DNA of 64,000 bases from JBMNPT01 sp050943735 (lineage in GTDB: Bacteria; Bacillota; Clostridia; Oscillospirales; RGIG577). Positions 39,845 through 48,290 of the stretch are shown one piece after another. Below the pieces are notes generated by a model. It was not told where the DNA came from, did no database searches, and saw only the letters and a program-made list of their open reading frames with translations. A program made the translations under genes and the position numbers. Each line of letters opens with the position of its first letter. The stretch's first letter is position 1. Where the stretch lies: NCBI GenBank assembly GCA_050943735.1, contig JBMNPT010000004.1, forward strand, positions 124,001 through 188,000. The letters run 5' to 3'.

Positions 39845-39924
39845 TTGTCAATTCCCTTTTCTGGCGGTATACTGAAACAGTCGAAATGAAAGAGGCCATC
39901 TTCTCAGGAAGATGACCTCTTTTC
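39845..39924 (+). promoter_or_regulatory. promoter plus leader hairpin before the MATE gene
   Basis: TTGTCA (39845-39850), 17 nt, TATACT (39868-39873). About 15 nt later a strong hairpin AAGAGGCCATCTTC / GAAGATGACCTCTT (39890-39921, one mismatch) with TTTT behind it lies before the MATE start. It may be the symporter operon's terminator that happens to overlap, or an attenuator in the MATE leader. Confidence 0.6.
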
Positions 39925-39954
39925 CGTGTACTTTACCTCAAAGGAGCGTTTTTC

Positions 39955-41334
39955 ATGGCACACACCAATGACCTGGGACGAGACAGCATTCCAAAACTGG
40001 TGCTGCGGCTGGCCATTCCCACCATGCTGGCACAACTGGTTAACGTTCTTTACAGCATTGTAGACCGCATTTTCATCGCCAATATCCCGGTCATTGGCGA
40101 ACAGGCACTGGCCGGAGCCGGAGTGTGCGGTCCCGTAGTGACATTGCTTTCTTCCTTCGCCTTTCTGGTGGGGCTGGGCGGCGCGCCGCTGATGGCCATT
40201 CGGATGGGAGAAGGCCGCCGTCGGGAAGCGGAACGGATTCTCTCCAACTGCACTCAAATGCTGCTGGTATTATCAGTGACACTCACCATTCTATTTTTGC
40301 TACTGCGCCAACCCCTATTGATGGCCTTTGGTGCCAGCCCCGTTACCTATCCCTATGCCAACACCTATATGACCATTTATACCGCCGGTACTATTTTTGC
40401 CATTTTGGCCACCGGACTCAATCAGTTTATCACCTGCCAGGGATATGCCAACCTGAGTATGTTCACCGTACTCATCGGCGCCATCCTCAACATTGTACTG
40501 GACCCTATTTTTATTTTTGCGCTGGATATGGGCGTAGCGGGAGCCGGCGTGGCTACCGTTCTCTCTCAAGCAGCCTCCTGTCTGTTTGTATTGCGGGTAC
40601 TTACCTCTGATGCGGTCCGCATTCGCATTCGCCTACGCAAACCCAACTGGCAAATCATACGGCGAGTCTTGCTGTTCGGCCTCTCTCCTTTTTGTATTTT
40701 AGCCACCGACAGCCTGGTACTCATCGCTCTCAACAGCAGTCTGCAACGCTATGGCGGTCCTGAAATGGGAGATACGCTGGTCACCTGTGCCACCATTGTT
40801 CTCAGCTATATGCAGCTCATCAGCATGCCCATGATCGGCATCACTGGCGGTACCCAGCCAATCCTCAGTTTCAATTATGGGGCCAAACAGGTGGACCGAA
40901 TCCGTCAGGGTGAAAAATACATCCTCCTCATGGCGGTGACCTTCGGCACGCTTATGTTTGGCGTTTCTCAATGGATTCCCGAAGTTTTTGCCCGAATTTT
41001 CACCAGTGACCCCACCTATATAGATTTGTCCGTCTGGGCCATTCGGGTGTATACCGCCTGCGTCATCCCCATGGCGTTCCAATACACCTTCGTGGATGGT
41101 TTGACTGCATTGGGCGTCCCCCAGGCAGCGGTCACTCTTTCTCTTATGCGCAAAATTACTCTGCTAGTTCTCACCATGGCGCTCCCTCTCTGGTTCGGAG
41201 CCCAAAGCGCATTTTATTCAGAGCCCATTGCAGATCTGCTCTGTGGCATCATTACCACCATTGTTTTTCTGGTGGTATTCAATCGTCTGATGCGGAAACG
41301 TGAAGCTATGGCAGATGACGAAAAACTCTTCTGA
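39955..41334 (+). CDS. MATE family efflux transporter
   Basis: A 459-aa multidrug and toxin extrusion protein with 12 predicted helices. The N-terminus IPKLVLRLAIPTMLAQLVNVLYSIVDRIFIANIP is the family hallmark, as is GITGGTQPILSFNYGAKQ in the second half. It would export drugs or metabolites using a sodium or proton gradient. AAAGGAGC lies upstream of ATG 39955. It stands alone between its promoter and a bidirectional terminator. Confidence 0.93.
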   Translation: MAHTNDLGRDSIPKLVLRLAIPTMLAQLVNVLYSIVDRIFIANIPVIGEQALAGAGVCGPVVTLLSSFAFLVGLGGAPLMAIRMGEGRRREAERILSNCTQMLLVLSVTLTILFLLLRQPLLMAFGASPVTYPYANTYMTIYTAGTIFAILATGLNQFITCQGYANLSMFTVLIGAILNIVLDPIFIFALDMGVAGAGVATVLSQAASCLFVLRVLTSDAVRIRIRLRKPNWQIIRRVLLFGLSPFCILATDSLVLIALNSSLQRYGGPEMGDTLVTCATIVLSYMQLISMPMIGITGGTQPILSFNYGAKQVDRIRQGEKYILLMAVTFGTLMFGVSQWIPEVFARIFTSDPTYIDLSVWAIRVYTACVIPMAFQYTFVDGLTALGVPQAAVTLSLMRKITLLVLTMALPLWFGAQSAFYSEPIADLLCGIITTIVFLVVFNRLMRKREAMADDEKLF

Positions 41335-41340
41335 AAATCA

Positions 41341-41378
41341 AAACAGCCGGTGAGGATTCTCCCCCACCGGCTGTTTTC
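41341..41378 (+). terminator. bidirectional terminator between MATE and TSUP genes
   Basis: A 13-bp stem AAAACAGCCGGTG / CACCGGCTGTTTT with a 12-nt loop; lies between convergent stops. Confidence 0.85.
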
Positions 41379-42165
41379 ACACCTGCTGAAAACAGTAAAT
41401 ATTGTAAATGTTAATGAAAATAATCACCAGCATGAGTGCGGAAAAGAGCTTATCCGTCTGCTCACCGGAAATCCTGCGGTTGATTTTGCGGCCCAAAAAG
41501 CCGCCTCCAATGCCTCCCAACACCATCAGTCCCAGTGCCAACGGTGCGAACTCGGGAACAGTACCGGTAAGCACTGTGGTGAGAAAACTAGTCAACTGGG
41601 AAAATAGAATGATGTACAGAGAATTTTGTGCCGCTGTTTTGGTATCCATGGAGAAAAAGTAAAACAAGATCATCAAATTGATGGGGCCTCCCCCAATGCC
41701 CAGAAAGGCTGAAATGATCCCCAGAGAGAACCCGATCACACCTCCGGCCAGCGCACCCCGCACCTGTCGGGTATGAATTTTGTTTTTGTTGATCATATAC
41801 AGCAGCGTGGCCAGTGTAATGAGCATCAGGCAGACCGACTGAATGGTGCTCACCAGACTTTCCTGCGGGATGGACTCCTTGACGATTTGAAACAACTGCT
41901 GCCCGGCAACCCCGCCAATGGCCGCGCCCACCGCCAAGGGGGTCGCGGTGCGCAGATCCACTTTGGAATCCCCCGACAATTTCCCCACCAGTACAGAATA
42001 GCAGGTCATGGCCAACACCGTACAGCCAGACAGAAAATTGATGGTGGAAATATCCAGCATGTGCAATGCGTCCAGAGCAGGTTTGATAATCACACCACTG
42101 CCAATTCCGCAAATGGCGCCTATGGTAGCAGCCCCCAAACTCACGGCCAGAAAAATCAGTTCCAT
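41377..42165 (-). CDS. TSUP (TauE/SafE) family permease
   Basis: A 262-aa protein with about eight helices. The two internal repeats carry GAICGIGSGVIIKPAL and GIISAFLGIGGGPINLMIL motifs typical of the sulfite/sulfonate exporter family. ATG 42165 has GGAGG upstream; the longer frame reaches into the preceding terminator and is rejected. Single gene with its own promoter. Substrate not determinable. Confidence 0.88.
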   Translation of the reverse strand: MELIFLAVSLGAATIGAICGIGSGVIIKPALDALHMLDISTINFLSGCTVLAMTCYSVLVGKLSGDSKVDLRTATPLAVGAAIGGVAGQQLFQIVKESIPQESLVSTIQSVCLMLITLATLLYMINKNKIHTRQVRGALAGGVIGFSLGIISAFLGIGGGPINLMILFYFFSMDTKTAAQNSLYIILFSQLTSFLTTVLTGTVPEFAPLALGLMVLGGIGGGFLGRKINRRISGEQTDKLFSALMLVIIFINIYNIYCFQQV

Positions 42166-42252
42166 TTCTCTTCCTCCATTTCCCTCATTCTGGCTGTTAT
42201 TATAGCACAAATCCCCATAAAACACCACCATCAGCCAGATTTCGCACCCAGA

Positions 42253-42287
42253 AAAAAGGCCGGGCACTATAGTGCCCGGCCTTTTTT
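42253..42287 (-). terminator. terminator of the sugar ABC operon
   Basis: A 14-bp stem AAAAGGCCGGGCAC / GTGCCCGGCCTTTT with TATA centre and T-runs on both strands, just after the amidohydrolase stop. Confidence 0.9.
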
Positions 42288-43211
42288 TCATTTCCCACGA
42301 AAATAAACTCTTTTTGCGGTATTATACATGATGTTTTCCAGTTCCTGCTCATTGAAATGCCCACATTGGACAATGGAATTCACCATGTCCTCAAAGGAAT
42401 GAGCCGTCAATGCGGTGGGCAAATCAGTGCCGAACATCATACGCTCACTCCCCACCCGATCCCGGGTGAGCTTCATGTAATGAGCAGCGGTGGGATAGGG
42501 CGCCACATCAGGCAGTGTATTCCACAGCAGCGCGGCCAAGTCAAAGCTGACATTTTCAAAGGGTTTCAACGCATCCAACGCCATAATCAGCTTTTCCTCA
42601 TCCCCCGGACGCTTGGTGGGCGCAAAGGTATGACACACCACCAGCTGAATATGGGGACAATTCCGCAGGATATCCAGCGTTTCTTCCAGCTGAAAGCTCT
42701 CCATGTAGGGACTGCCATAATCCAGTGCCACCACCAGCCGTTTTTGTTCAGCCTTGTACCACACATGGTCCATCAGCGGAGCATTGAGTTTGAAATCCCC
42801 GTGGAAGCCCATAAAGCCTCCTCCGGTACTGAATTCAAACTTCAGAATATCAAATCCCTCTTTGTCCACCCAACGGTCCAAAATTGCTTTGGCTTCCAGG
42901 AAATAGGGGTCAATGGTGCACGCACCTACAAAACGATCCGGATATTTCTCCACAGCTTCCTTGACATATTCATTCATGAAGCCATAGAGATTGCCCTGCA
43001 GCAAGACTCCGCGTTCTACGCCATAGCGATCCATCAGCTCCACAGCTTTTTCCGGCGGAAAGGACACATCTCCCATGCCCTCTGGAATAATGCGCATCTC
43101 ATCGCCATTGGCCCAGCGGCCCCAGCCATTCCCAATGGCCCGCAGTTCACCTTTTCTGCCATAGCCTTTGAGATAATCAAAAATATGCATGTGCGCGTCA
43201 ATGATTTTCAT
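42288..43211 (-). CDS. amidohydrolase-family metal-dependent hydrolase
   Basis: A 307-aa TIM-barrel hydrolase of the amidohydrolase_2 type. The metal-binding start is MKIIDAHMHIFDY; later ligands appear in VVCHTFAP and FGTDLPTA. It is the last gene of the Rbs-like ABC operon, 11 bp after the second permease, so it probably acts on the imported compound (lactone, decarboxylation or amide substrate). It could also be a dehydratase or decarboxylase of the ACMSD group. Confidence 0.85.
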   Translation of the reverse strand: MKIIDAHMHIFDYLKGYGRKGELRAIGNGWGRWANGDEMRIIPEGMGDVSFPPEKAVELMDRYGVERGVLLQGNLYGFMNEYVKEAVEKYPDRFVGACTIDPYFLEAKAILDRWVDKEGFDILKFEFSTGGGFMGFHGDFKLNAPLMDHVWYKAEQKRLVVALDYGSPYMESFQLEETLDILRNCPHIQLVVCHTFAPTKRPGDEEKLIMALDALKPFENVSFDLAALLWNTLPDVAPYPTAAHYMKLTRDRVGSERMMFGTDLPTALTAHSFEDMVNSIVQCGHFNEQELENIMYNTAKRVYFRGK

Positions 43212-43222
43212 GACTGTCTCCT

Positions 43223-44197
43223 TTATTGCGCAGGCAATCTTTTCTGTTTCTTGGCCTTCTTTTCACTCTTGGCGTAAAAATCAATGGCCACTGCTGTTAC
43301 AATGACAATGCCTTTGGCCACCGAATGATAGGTGGTGGGAGCGTCCATCAGGGTCAGGCCATTGTTAATCAGGCCCACCAGCAAAGCACCGAACAAGGCT
43401 CCCTGGATGGTACCTTCGCCGCCAAACAGGCTGGTGCCGCCCACCACGATGGCGGTGAGCACATCCATCTCATAGCCGCGGGCCATCAGAGAGCTGGCCT
43501 GCTGCACCTTGGAGGAAAGAACGATGCCGCCCAGAGAAGCGGTGAGTCCCGAGAAGGTATACGCCATCACAGTCACCAGCTTGGAGCGAATACCGGAGAG
43601 ATCCGATGCTTCGGGGTTGCCGCCCACAGCATACAGTTCCCGCCCATACACCGTATGGTTGAGTATAAAATAGCTGATGGCCGCCATGACCAGCATAATG
43701 CCGATGGGCATATAACCAGTGCCAATGGCCAGAAACGCATCCGGCTTCAGCAGGCCAAAGGTTTCGCCGCCCGTCAGAGCGATGGCAACGCCATTGATCA
43801 CCGTCTGAGAAGCCATGGTAATCAGGAATGCCGGTACCGCAAAGGCTGTGACCAGCACTCCATGGATCATTCCAATGGCAGCTCCGGTCAGCAGAGCCAG
43901 CGCGCAGCCCATCACCACACTTTGGGTGGTATAGCCATTGTTCATGATAGTAAAGACCAATATAATACCCGATAGACAGCTGACCGACCCCACAGCCAAA
44001 TCAATGCCGCCCAGCAAAATGACACAAATGGTACCAGTGGTCATAATGCCAATCACCGCTACTGCCCAGAGAATCCCTGAGAAGTTGCCCCAAGTATTGA
44101 ATACACCTGGTTTGAGCAATGTCAATACCAGCATTACCACTGCCAAAATACAGGGGTACCGCAACGTATAGAGAATATTTTTCGCTTTTTTGTTCAT
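43223..44197 (-). CDS. sugar-type ABC transporter permease (second)
   Basis: A 324-aa RbsC/BPD_transp_2-type permease. Characteristic LLGGIDLAVGSVSCLSGI and VVGGTSLFGGEGTIQGALFGALLVGLINNGL segments. It follows the ATPase gene by 11 bp. The operon has two different permeases, so the transporter may be a heterodimer. Confidence 0.92.
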   Translation of the reverse strand: MNKKAKNILYTLRYPCILAVVMLVLTLLKPGVFNTWGNFSGILWAVAVIGIMTTGTICVILLGGIDLAVGSVSCLSGIILVFTIMNNGYTTQSVVMGCALALLTGAAIGMIHGVLVTAFAVPAFLITMASQTVINGVAIALTGGETFGLLKPDAFLAIGTGYMPIGIMLVMAAISYFILNHTVYGRELYAVGGNPEASDLSGIRSKLVTVMAYTFSGLTASLGGIVLSSKVQQASSLMARGYEMDVLTAIVVGGTSLFGGEGTIQGALFGALLVGLINNGLTLMDAPTTYHSVAKGIVIVTAVAIDFYAKSEKKAKKQKRLPAQ

Positions 44198-44208
44198 GGT
44201 TCCACCTC

Positions 44209-45750
44209 CTAGATGATGCCGGAGGATGCCTGCAAAACATCCTCTTCTGTCACGCTGCCCGTTGTGAACTCCTTAATGATGGCTCCCTTTCGCATTACAA
44301 GAATGCGATGAGACAGCTTGATGAGTTCAGGCAGATCAGAGGTTACCAGAAGAACCATAACCCCGCTGTCCGCCAGCGCGTTGATATGGCTGTAAATCTC
44401 ATCCTTTGCACCTACGTCGATACCCGCTGTGGGTTCATCGATCAGCAGCAATTTCAGGTCACGCATCAGCCACTTGCCCAGCACTACCTTCTGTTGGTTG
44501 CCGCCCGACAGATTACCCACCGGAATATCAATCCGCTTGGGACGAATGTCAATATGGTCCACCGCTTTTTGGGCCAGTGTTTTTTCCTGTTTACCGGATA
44601 CCACTCCGCCGCTACTTAAATGATCATAGCTGGTCAGCGCCACATTCTTATTGATGGACAGTAGCGGCACAAAGCCCTGATTACGCCGGTCTTCCGGAAT
44701 CAATCCAATGCCATTCTGCACGCTCTTTTTCAGGCTGGGACGATAGGGTTTCCCCTCCAGCAGGATTTCCCCGGAGGCAAACCGGTCCGCTCCATAAATG
44801 GCGCGCAGCAATTCCGTACGGCCGGAACCAACCAGCCCGCTGATGCCCAAAATTTCACCTCTATGCAGCTGGAAGCTCACGTCCCGCAATTTTCCCGGAG
44901 CGGTGAGATGGCGCACTTCCAATCCCACTTCCCCAGTAGGCTCCCGCAATACGCCAGAGCTTTCATTTTCTTCCAGCGTTTTGCCGATCATCAGATTGAT
45001 GACTTCCTTGGGGTCAATCTCTCCCTTTTCCAAGGTGGTGACATTTTTGCCATCCCGCAGTACCGTCAGACGGTCAGACAGCATATAGACCTCTTCCAGC
45101 CGGTGAGAAATGTAAATGATACTCACGTCTTTATCCCGCAGTCTCCGGATAATGGAGAACAGAATCTCCGATTCACCAGCGCTGAGAGAAGCGGTGGGTT
45201 CATCCATGATGATGATATTGGCATTGGTGGACAGTGCTTTGAGAATTTCCACCATCTGCCGCTGGGCAATGCTCAAACTCTCCACCATATCGGTGGCCTT
45301 CAGCGGGAAACCGTACTCATTGATCAGGTCAGTCACCTGAGATTCCAGTTTCTTCCGGTCGATGAAGGGACCGATGGTGGGCTCCCGCCCCAGCAAAATA
45401 TTCTGCGCCACCGTACAGGTGGGAATGGAACTCAGCTCCTGAAAAATAACCGCAATGCCATAGCGGGCAGCATCCTGCCGGTTTTGAATATCAATCTCCT
45501 GTCCCGCGTAATACAGTTCACCACTGTCACGGGTATAGGCTCCGGTGATGATTTTAATGAGAGTGGATTTCCCTGCTCCATTCTCACCCATCAGAGAGTG
45601 TACCTCACCTTTGCGCACATCAAAATGCACATCGTTGAGCACTTGAATCCCGTTGAAACTCTTATTGATGTGACGAGCTTCCAGCAATACCTGCCCCCGT
45701 TCCACATCCAGATGACTCTGCTGCGTGGCAGCTGTGGTTTTCATTTTCAT
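44209..45750 (-). CDS. sugar-type ABC transporter ATP-binding protein, double ATPase
   Basis: A 513-aa RbsA/MglA-like protein with two fused nucleotide-binding domains. First half: Walker A GENGAGKST, signature LSIAQRQM, Walker B IIIMDEPTASLS. Second half: degenerate P-loop GLVGSGRTE, signature LSGGNQQK, Walker B LLLIDEPTAGID. Its start overlaps the upstream permease stop by 4 nt. Drives uptake of a pentose, nucleoside or related small molecule. Confidence 0.94.
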   Translation of the reverse strand: MKMKTTAATQQSHLDVERGQVLLEARHINKSFNGIQVLNDVHFDVRKGEVHSLMGENGAGKSTLIKIITGAYTRDSGELYYAGQEIDIQNRQDAARYGIAVIFQELSSIPTCTVAQNILLGREPTIGPFIDRKKLESQVTDLINEYGFPLKATDMVESLSIAQRQMVEILKALSTNANIIIMDEPTASLSAGESEILFSIIRRLRDKDVSIIYISHRLEEVYMLSDRLTVLRDGKNVTTLEKGEIDPKEVINLMIGKTLEENESSGVLREPTGEVGLEVRHLTAPGKLRDVSFQLHRGEILGISGLVGSGRTELLRAIYGADRFASGEILLEGKPYRPSLKKSVQNGIGLIPEDRRNQGFVPLLSINKNVALTSYDHLSSGGVVSGKQEKTLAQKAVDHIDIRPKRIDIPVGNLSGGNQQKVVLGKWLMRDLKLLLIDEPTAGIDVGAKDEIYSHINALADSGVMVLLVTSDLPELIKLSHRILVMRKGAIIKEFTTGSVTEEDVLQASSGII

Positions 45751-46760
45751 ACGGACGCACCTCCCACTGCGGCTTCTTCTTCTACCGGCCGACTCTTGAG
45801 ACGTTTTTCATACATCCGCTGATACCAAGCGTCAAAAATCACCACAACCATAATTATCAAGCCTTTGATGATATACTGATAAGCAGTGGGAATATCCAAT
45901 TTGTAAATGCCGCTGTTAAGCACTGCCATAAACAGTGTACCGATCACTGTGCCCACAATGTCGCCCCGGCCGCCGCTGAAACTACAGCCGCCTACCACCA
46001 CTGCGGCAATGACATCAAATTCAAAGCCAGTACCCAGTTCAGGAGTGGCGGTGCCCATGCGGGCAGAAGTAAAGATGGCGCCCAGACCACAGCAAAAGCC
46101 GGAAAGAGCATACACCATCTGTTTGATTCTGGACACGTTGATACCAGAAAGAATAGCAGATTTCAGATTGGAACCCACCGCATAGGTATAGGTGCCGAAT
46201 TTGGTGTGTTTGAGCAAAATATGTCCTACAATTGCCATCAGGAAAAAGGCAATGGTCACAAAATACAGACCACCCACATCATCCGCCAAAGCCAGAAAAG
46301 CCCGATTTTGAATACGGGATGTAACCACAAAACCGCTGGCATCTCGCATGGTGATCATCAAAGTCAGGCCGCGGTAAATATTCATGGTTGCCAGCACCGC
46401 AATAAAATCCGGCACATGCAGTTTGGTGATAATCAAACCATTGATATAGCCGCACAATACGCCCACCAGACATCCCAGAAGCAGGATGACAGGCAGCGGC
46501 AATGGGGTAAAACGAATCATATCGGCACAGGCCATAGCCACCACAGCCATCATAGAACCAGTGGACAAATCAATGCCCGCTGTGATGATTACAAAGGTAA
46601 CGCCAACAGCCGCAATGCCCACTACCCCTGCTTCCCGCAAAATGGAAAACAAATTGCGGGTGCTTAAAAAAGTATCCGTAGTCAACGTAAACAGCACAGC
46701 CAACAACAACAAAAGTCCTACGGAGATCAACTTTCGCATAGTGGATTGTTTCAATTTCAA
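45747..46760 (-). CDS. sugar-type ABC transporter permease (first)
   Basis: A 337-aa RbsC-like permease with TAGIDLSTGSMMAVVAMACAD and VVGGCSFSGGRGDIVGTVIGTLFMAVLNSGI motifs. About nine helices. Translationally coupled to the ATPase gene and separated from the binding-protein gene by a hairpin. Differs clearly from the second permease at 43223. Confidence 0.93.
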   Translation of the reverse strand: MKLKQSTMRKLISVGLLLLLAVLFTLTTDTFLSTRNLFSILREAGVVGIAAVGVTFVIITAGIDLSTGSMMAVVAMACADMIRFTPLPLPVILLLGCLVGVLCGYINGLIITKLHVPDFIAVLATMNIYRGLTLMITMRDASGFVVTSRIQNRAFLALADDVGGLYFVTIAFFLMAIVGHILLKHTKFGTYTYAVGSNLKSAILSGINVSRIKQMVYALSGFCCGLGAIFTSARMGTATPELGTGFEFDVIAAVVVGGCSFSGGRGDIVGTVIGTLFMAVLNSGIYKLDIPTAYQYIIKGLIIMVVVIFDAWYQRMYEKRLKSRPVEEEAAVGGASV

Positions 46761-46794
46761 TGTAATTCCCCCTTGTCCCAGTGCCGGAGAAAAT

Positions 46795-46830
46795 AAAAGA
46801 AACAGGCGGAGGAGATCCCCCCGCCTGCCC
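46795..46830 (-). terminator. partial terminator hairpin after the binding-protein gene
   Basis: CAGGCGG / CCGCCTG stem (46803-46827) followed on the minus strand by TTTCTTTTATTTT, between the receptor and first permease genes. It likely sets a higher level of receptor mRNA. Confidence 0.65.
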
Positions 46831-46853
46831 TGTTTTCTCCTATGCGGATTATA

Positions 46854-47891
46854 TTACCAGCGATCTTCTTCAGCAATGTTGCCTACATTCTCCTTGGTCA
46901 CGGGGATAGGAGCCAGCTTCACAATAGGAGTGGAACCATTGGGTGCAGTGGTAATACCTGCACTGACGCAATACAGAGCCAGTCTGGCTGCAGTTGCACC
47001 TTGTTCATAGCAGTTGGTGTACACAGTACCGGTCAGCTCGCCATTTTCAATCATGGTCAGAGCATCCTTTTCACCATCAGCGCCCCAAATGACCATTTCA
47101 TCCAGACGCCCAGCTGCCTTGGCTGCCAGAGCGGCGCCTTCCGCCATGGAGTCGTTGACAGCAAACACACCGTCAATCTGAGGATTGGCCTGCATAAAGC
47201 TGTTCATGATATCCATGGCCTTTTCCTTCAGCCATTCAGCGTTCTGTGCTGCCACAATCTCAATGCCAGGACAGTTGGCCTCAATGTAGTCCCGGAATCC
47301 CTTTTCTCTCTGCACACCCAAAGACGCTCCGGGAGGAGACTGCAGGATTACAACCTTACCTTCACCATTCAATGCTTTTTCCATCTCCTGGGCTACTACA
47401 CGGCCGGCTTCGTAATCCACCATAGCCACCAAACCTGCATGAGCCGTATCCGCATCCAAATTCAGGTTAATAACAGGGATACCCGCTGCTTCCGCATCTT
47501 CCACCGAAGCGGCCAGAGCAGCGCTGTCATATGCCTGCAGGAAAATGACGTCATACTCCTGATTGATCAGTTCTTCCATCAGTTTGATCTGAGTTTCAGC
47601 CTTGTTCTCACCATCAAAAGCCTGATATTGAATATTGGGGAAATACTGCAGTTCCCGCTCAATACCCGTAGACCATGCCACCGGCACACTGTGACCGATC
47701 ATGTTGGTGATGAAGCCGAATTTCAGTTCATCGGTGTATGGATCCTTAGCTTCAACATTGTTGCCCCCTTGATCTCCTGTGTCACCGCCCTGATCCCCGG
47801 TATCACCGCCGCTACAGCCGGTCAGCATCAGACCACAGGTCAAGCTCAGTGCCAACAAAAGACTCAACAATTTTTTGGTGTTCTTTTTCAT
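46854..47891 (-). CDS. sugar-type ABC transporter substrate-binding lipoprotein
   Basis: A 345-aa periplasmic-binding-protein-fold receptor (peripla_BP_4, RbsB/TorT-like). Signal peptide LLSLLLALSLTCGLMLTGC with lipobox Cys, then a Gly/Asp-rich linker (GGDTGDQGGDTGDQGG). Key segments: FGFITNMIGHSVPVAWSTGIERE, DVIFLQAYDSAALAA and PQIDGVFAVNDSMAEGAALAAKAAG. ATG 47891 with GAGGAG upstream. First gene of a five-gene operon. Ligand unknown; ribose-like or inositol-like molecules are usual. Confidence 0.92.
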   Translation of the reverse strand: MKKNTKKLLSLLLALSLTCGLMLTGCSGGDTGDQGGDTGDQGGNNVEAKDPYTDELKFGFITNMIGHSVPVAWSTGIERELQYFPNIQYQAFDGENKAETQIKLMEELINQEYDVIFLQAYDSAALAASVEDAEAAGIPVINLNLDADTAHAGLVAMVDYEAGRVVAQEMEKALNGEGKVVILQSPPGASLGVQREKGFRDYIEANCPGIEIVAAQNAEWLKEKAMDIMNSFMQANPQIDGVFAVNDSMAEGAALAAKAAGRLDEMVIWGADGEKDALTMIENGELTGTVYTNCYEQGATAARLALYCVSAGITTAPNGSTPIVKLAPIPVTKENVGNIAEEDRW

Positions 47892-48254
47892 TCTCCACAC
47901 TCCTCGCTGTTTGGATTCTTGATTCTGCTGCATCAGCAGAACTCCTGTTCTTAGAGTACACTACTGCCTGCTGTACAACAATATGTATATTGTACAAATT
48001 GTATAATACAAATTCTACATTTAGAAATTGTTTTATCTATATTGTCTATATTTTCTATGATTTCTGTAAATTATCACAAATATTATCACTTAAAAATGTT
48101 CCTTTTTCATTTTATTGTTAGTTTGTATGCGAATTGTTTCAATTTGCACTTAATTTTTTATGCATTACCTACAATTCACCTATTATACAAACATTTTTGT
48201 CATACATATCTCCAGTTTCTTTACATTTGTAACTGGTTCAAACACTTTTCAAAC
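47892..48254. promoter_or_regulatory. AT-rich upstream region of the sugar ABC operon
   Basis: About 360 bp without a gene. On the minus strand TTGTAT, 16 nt, TATACA makes a plausible promoter near 47985-48013. Just downstream, TTGTACAATAT and ATTGTTGTACA form an imperfect inverted repeat (about 47974-47999), a candidate operator. Bases 48020-48254 are AT-rich with nothing else recognised. Confidence 0.55.
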
Positions 48255-48285
48255 AAAAAAGACGACAGATTTTCTGTCGTCTTTT
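48255..48285 (-). terminator. terminator of the sulfatase-family gene
   Basis: Perfect stem AAAAAGACGACAGA / TCTGTCGTCTTTTT with a 3-nt loop and flanking T/A-runs. Confidence 0.9.
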
Positions 48286-48290
48286 TGCTT

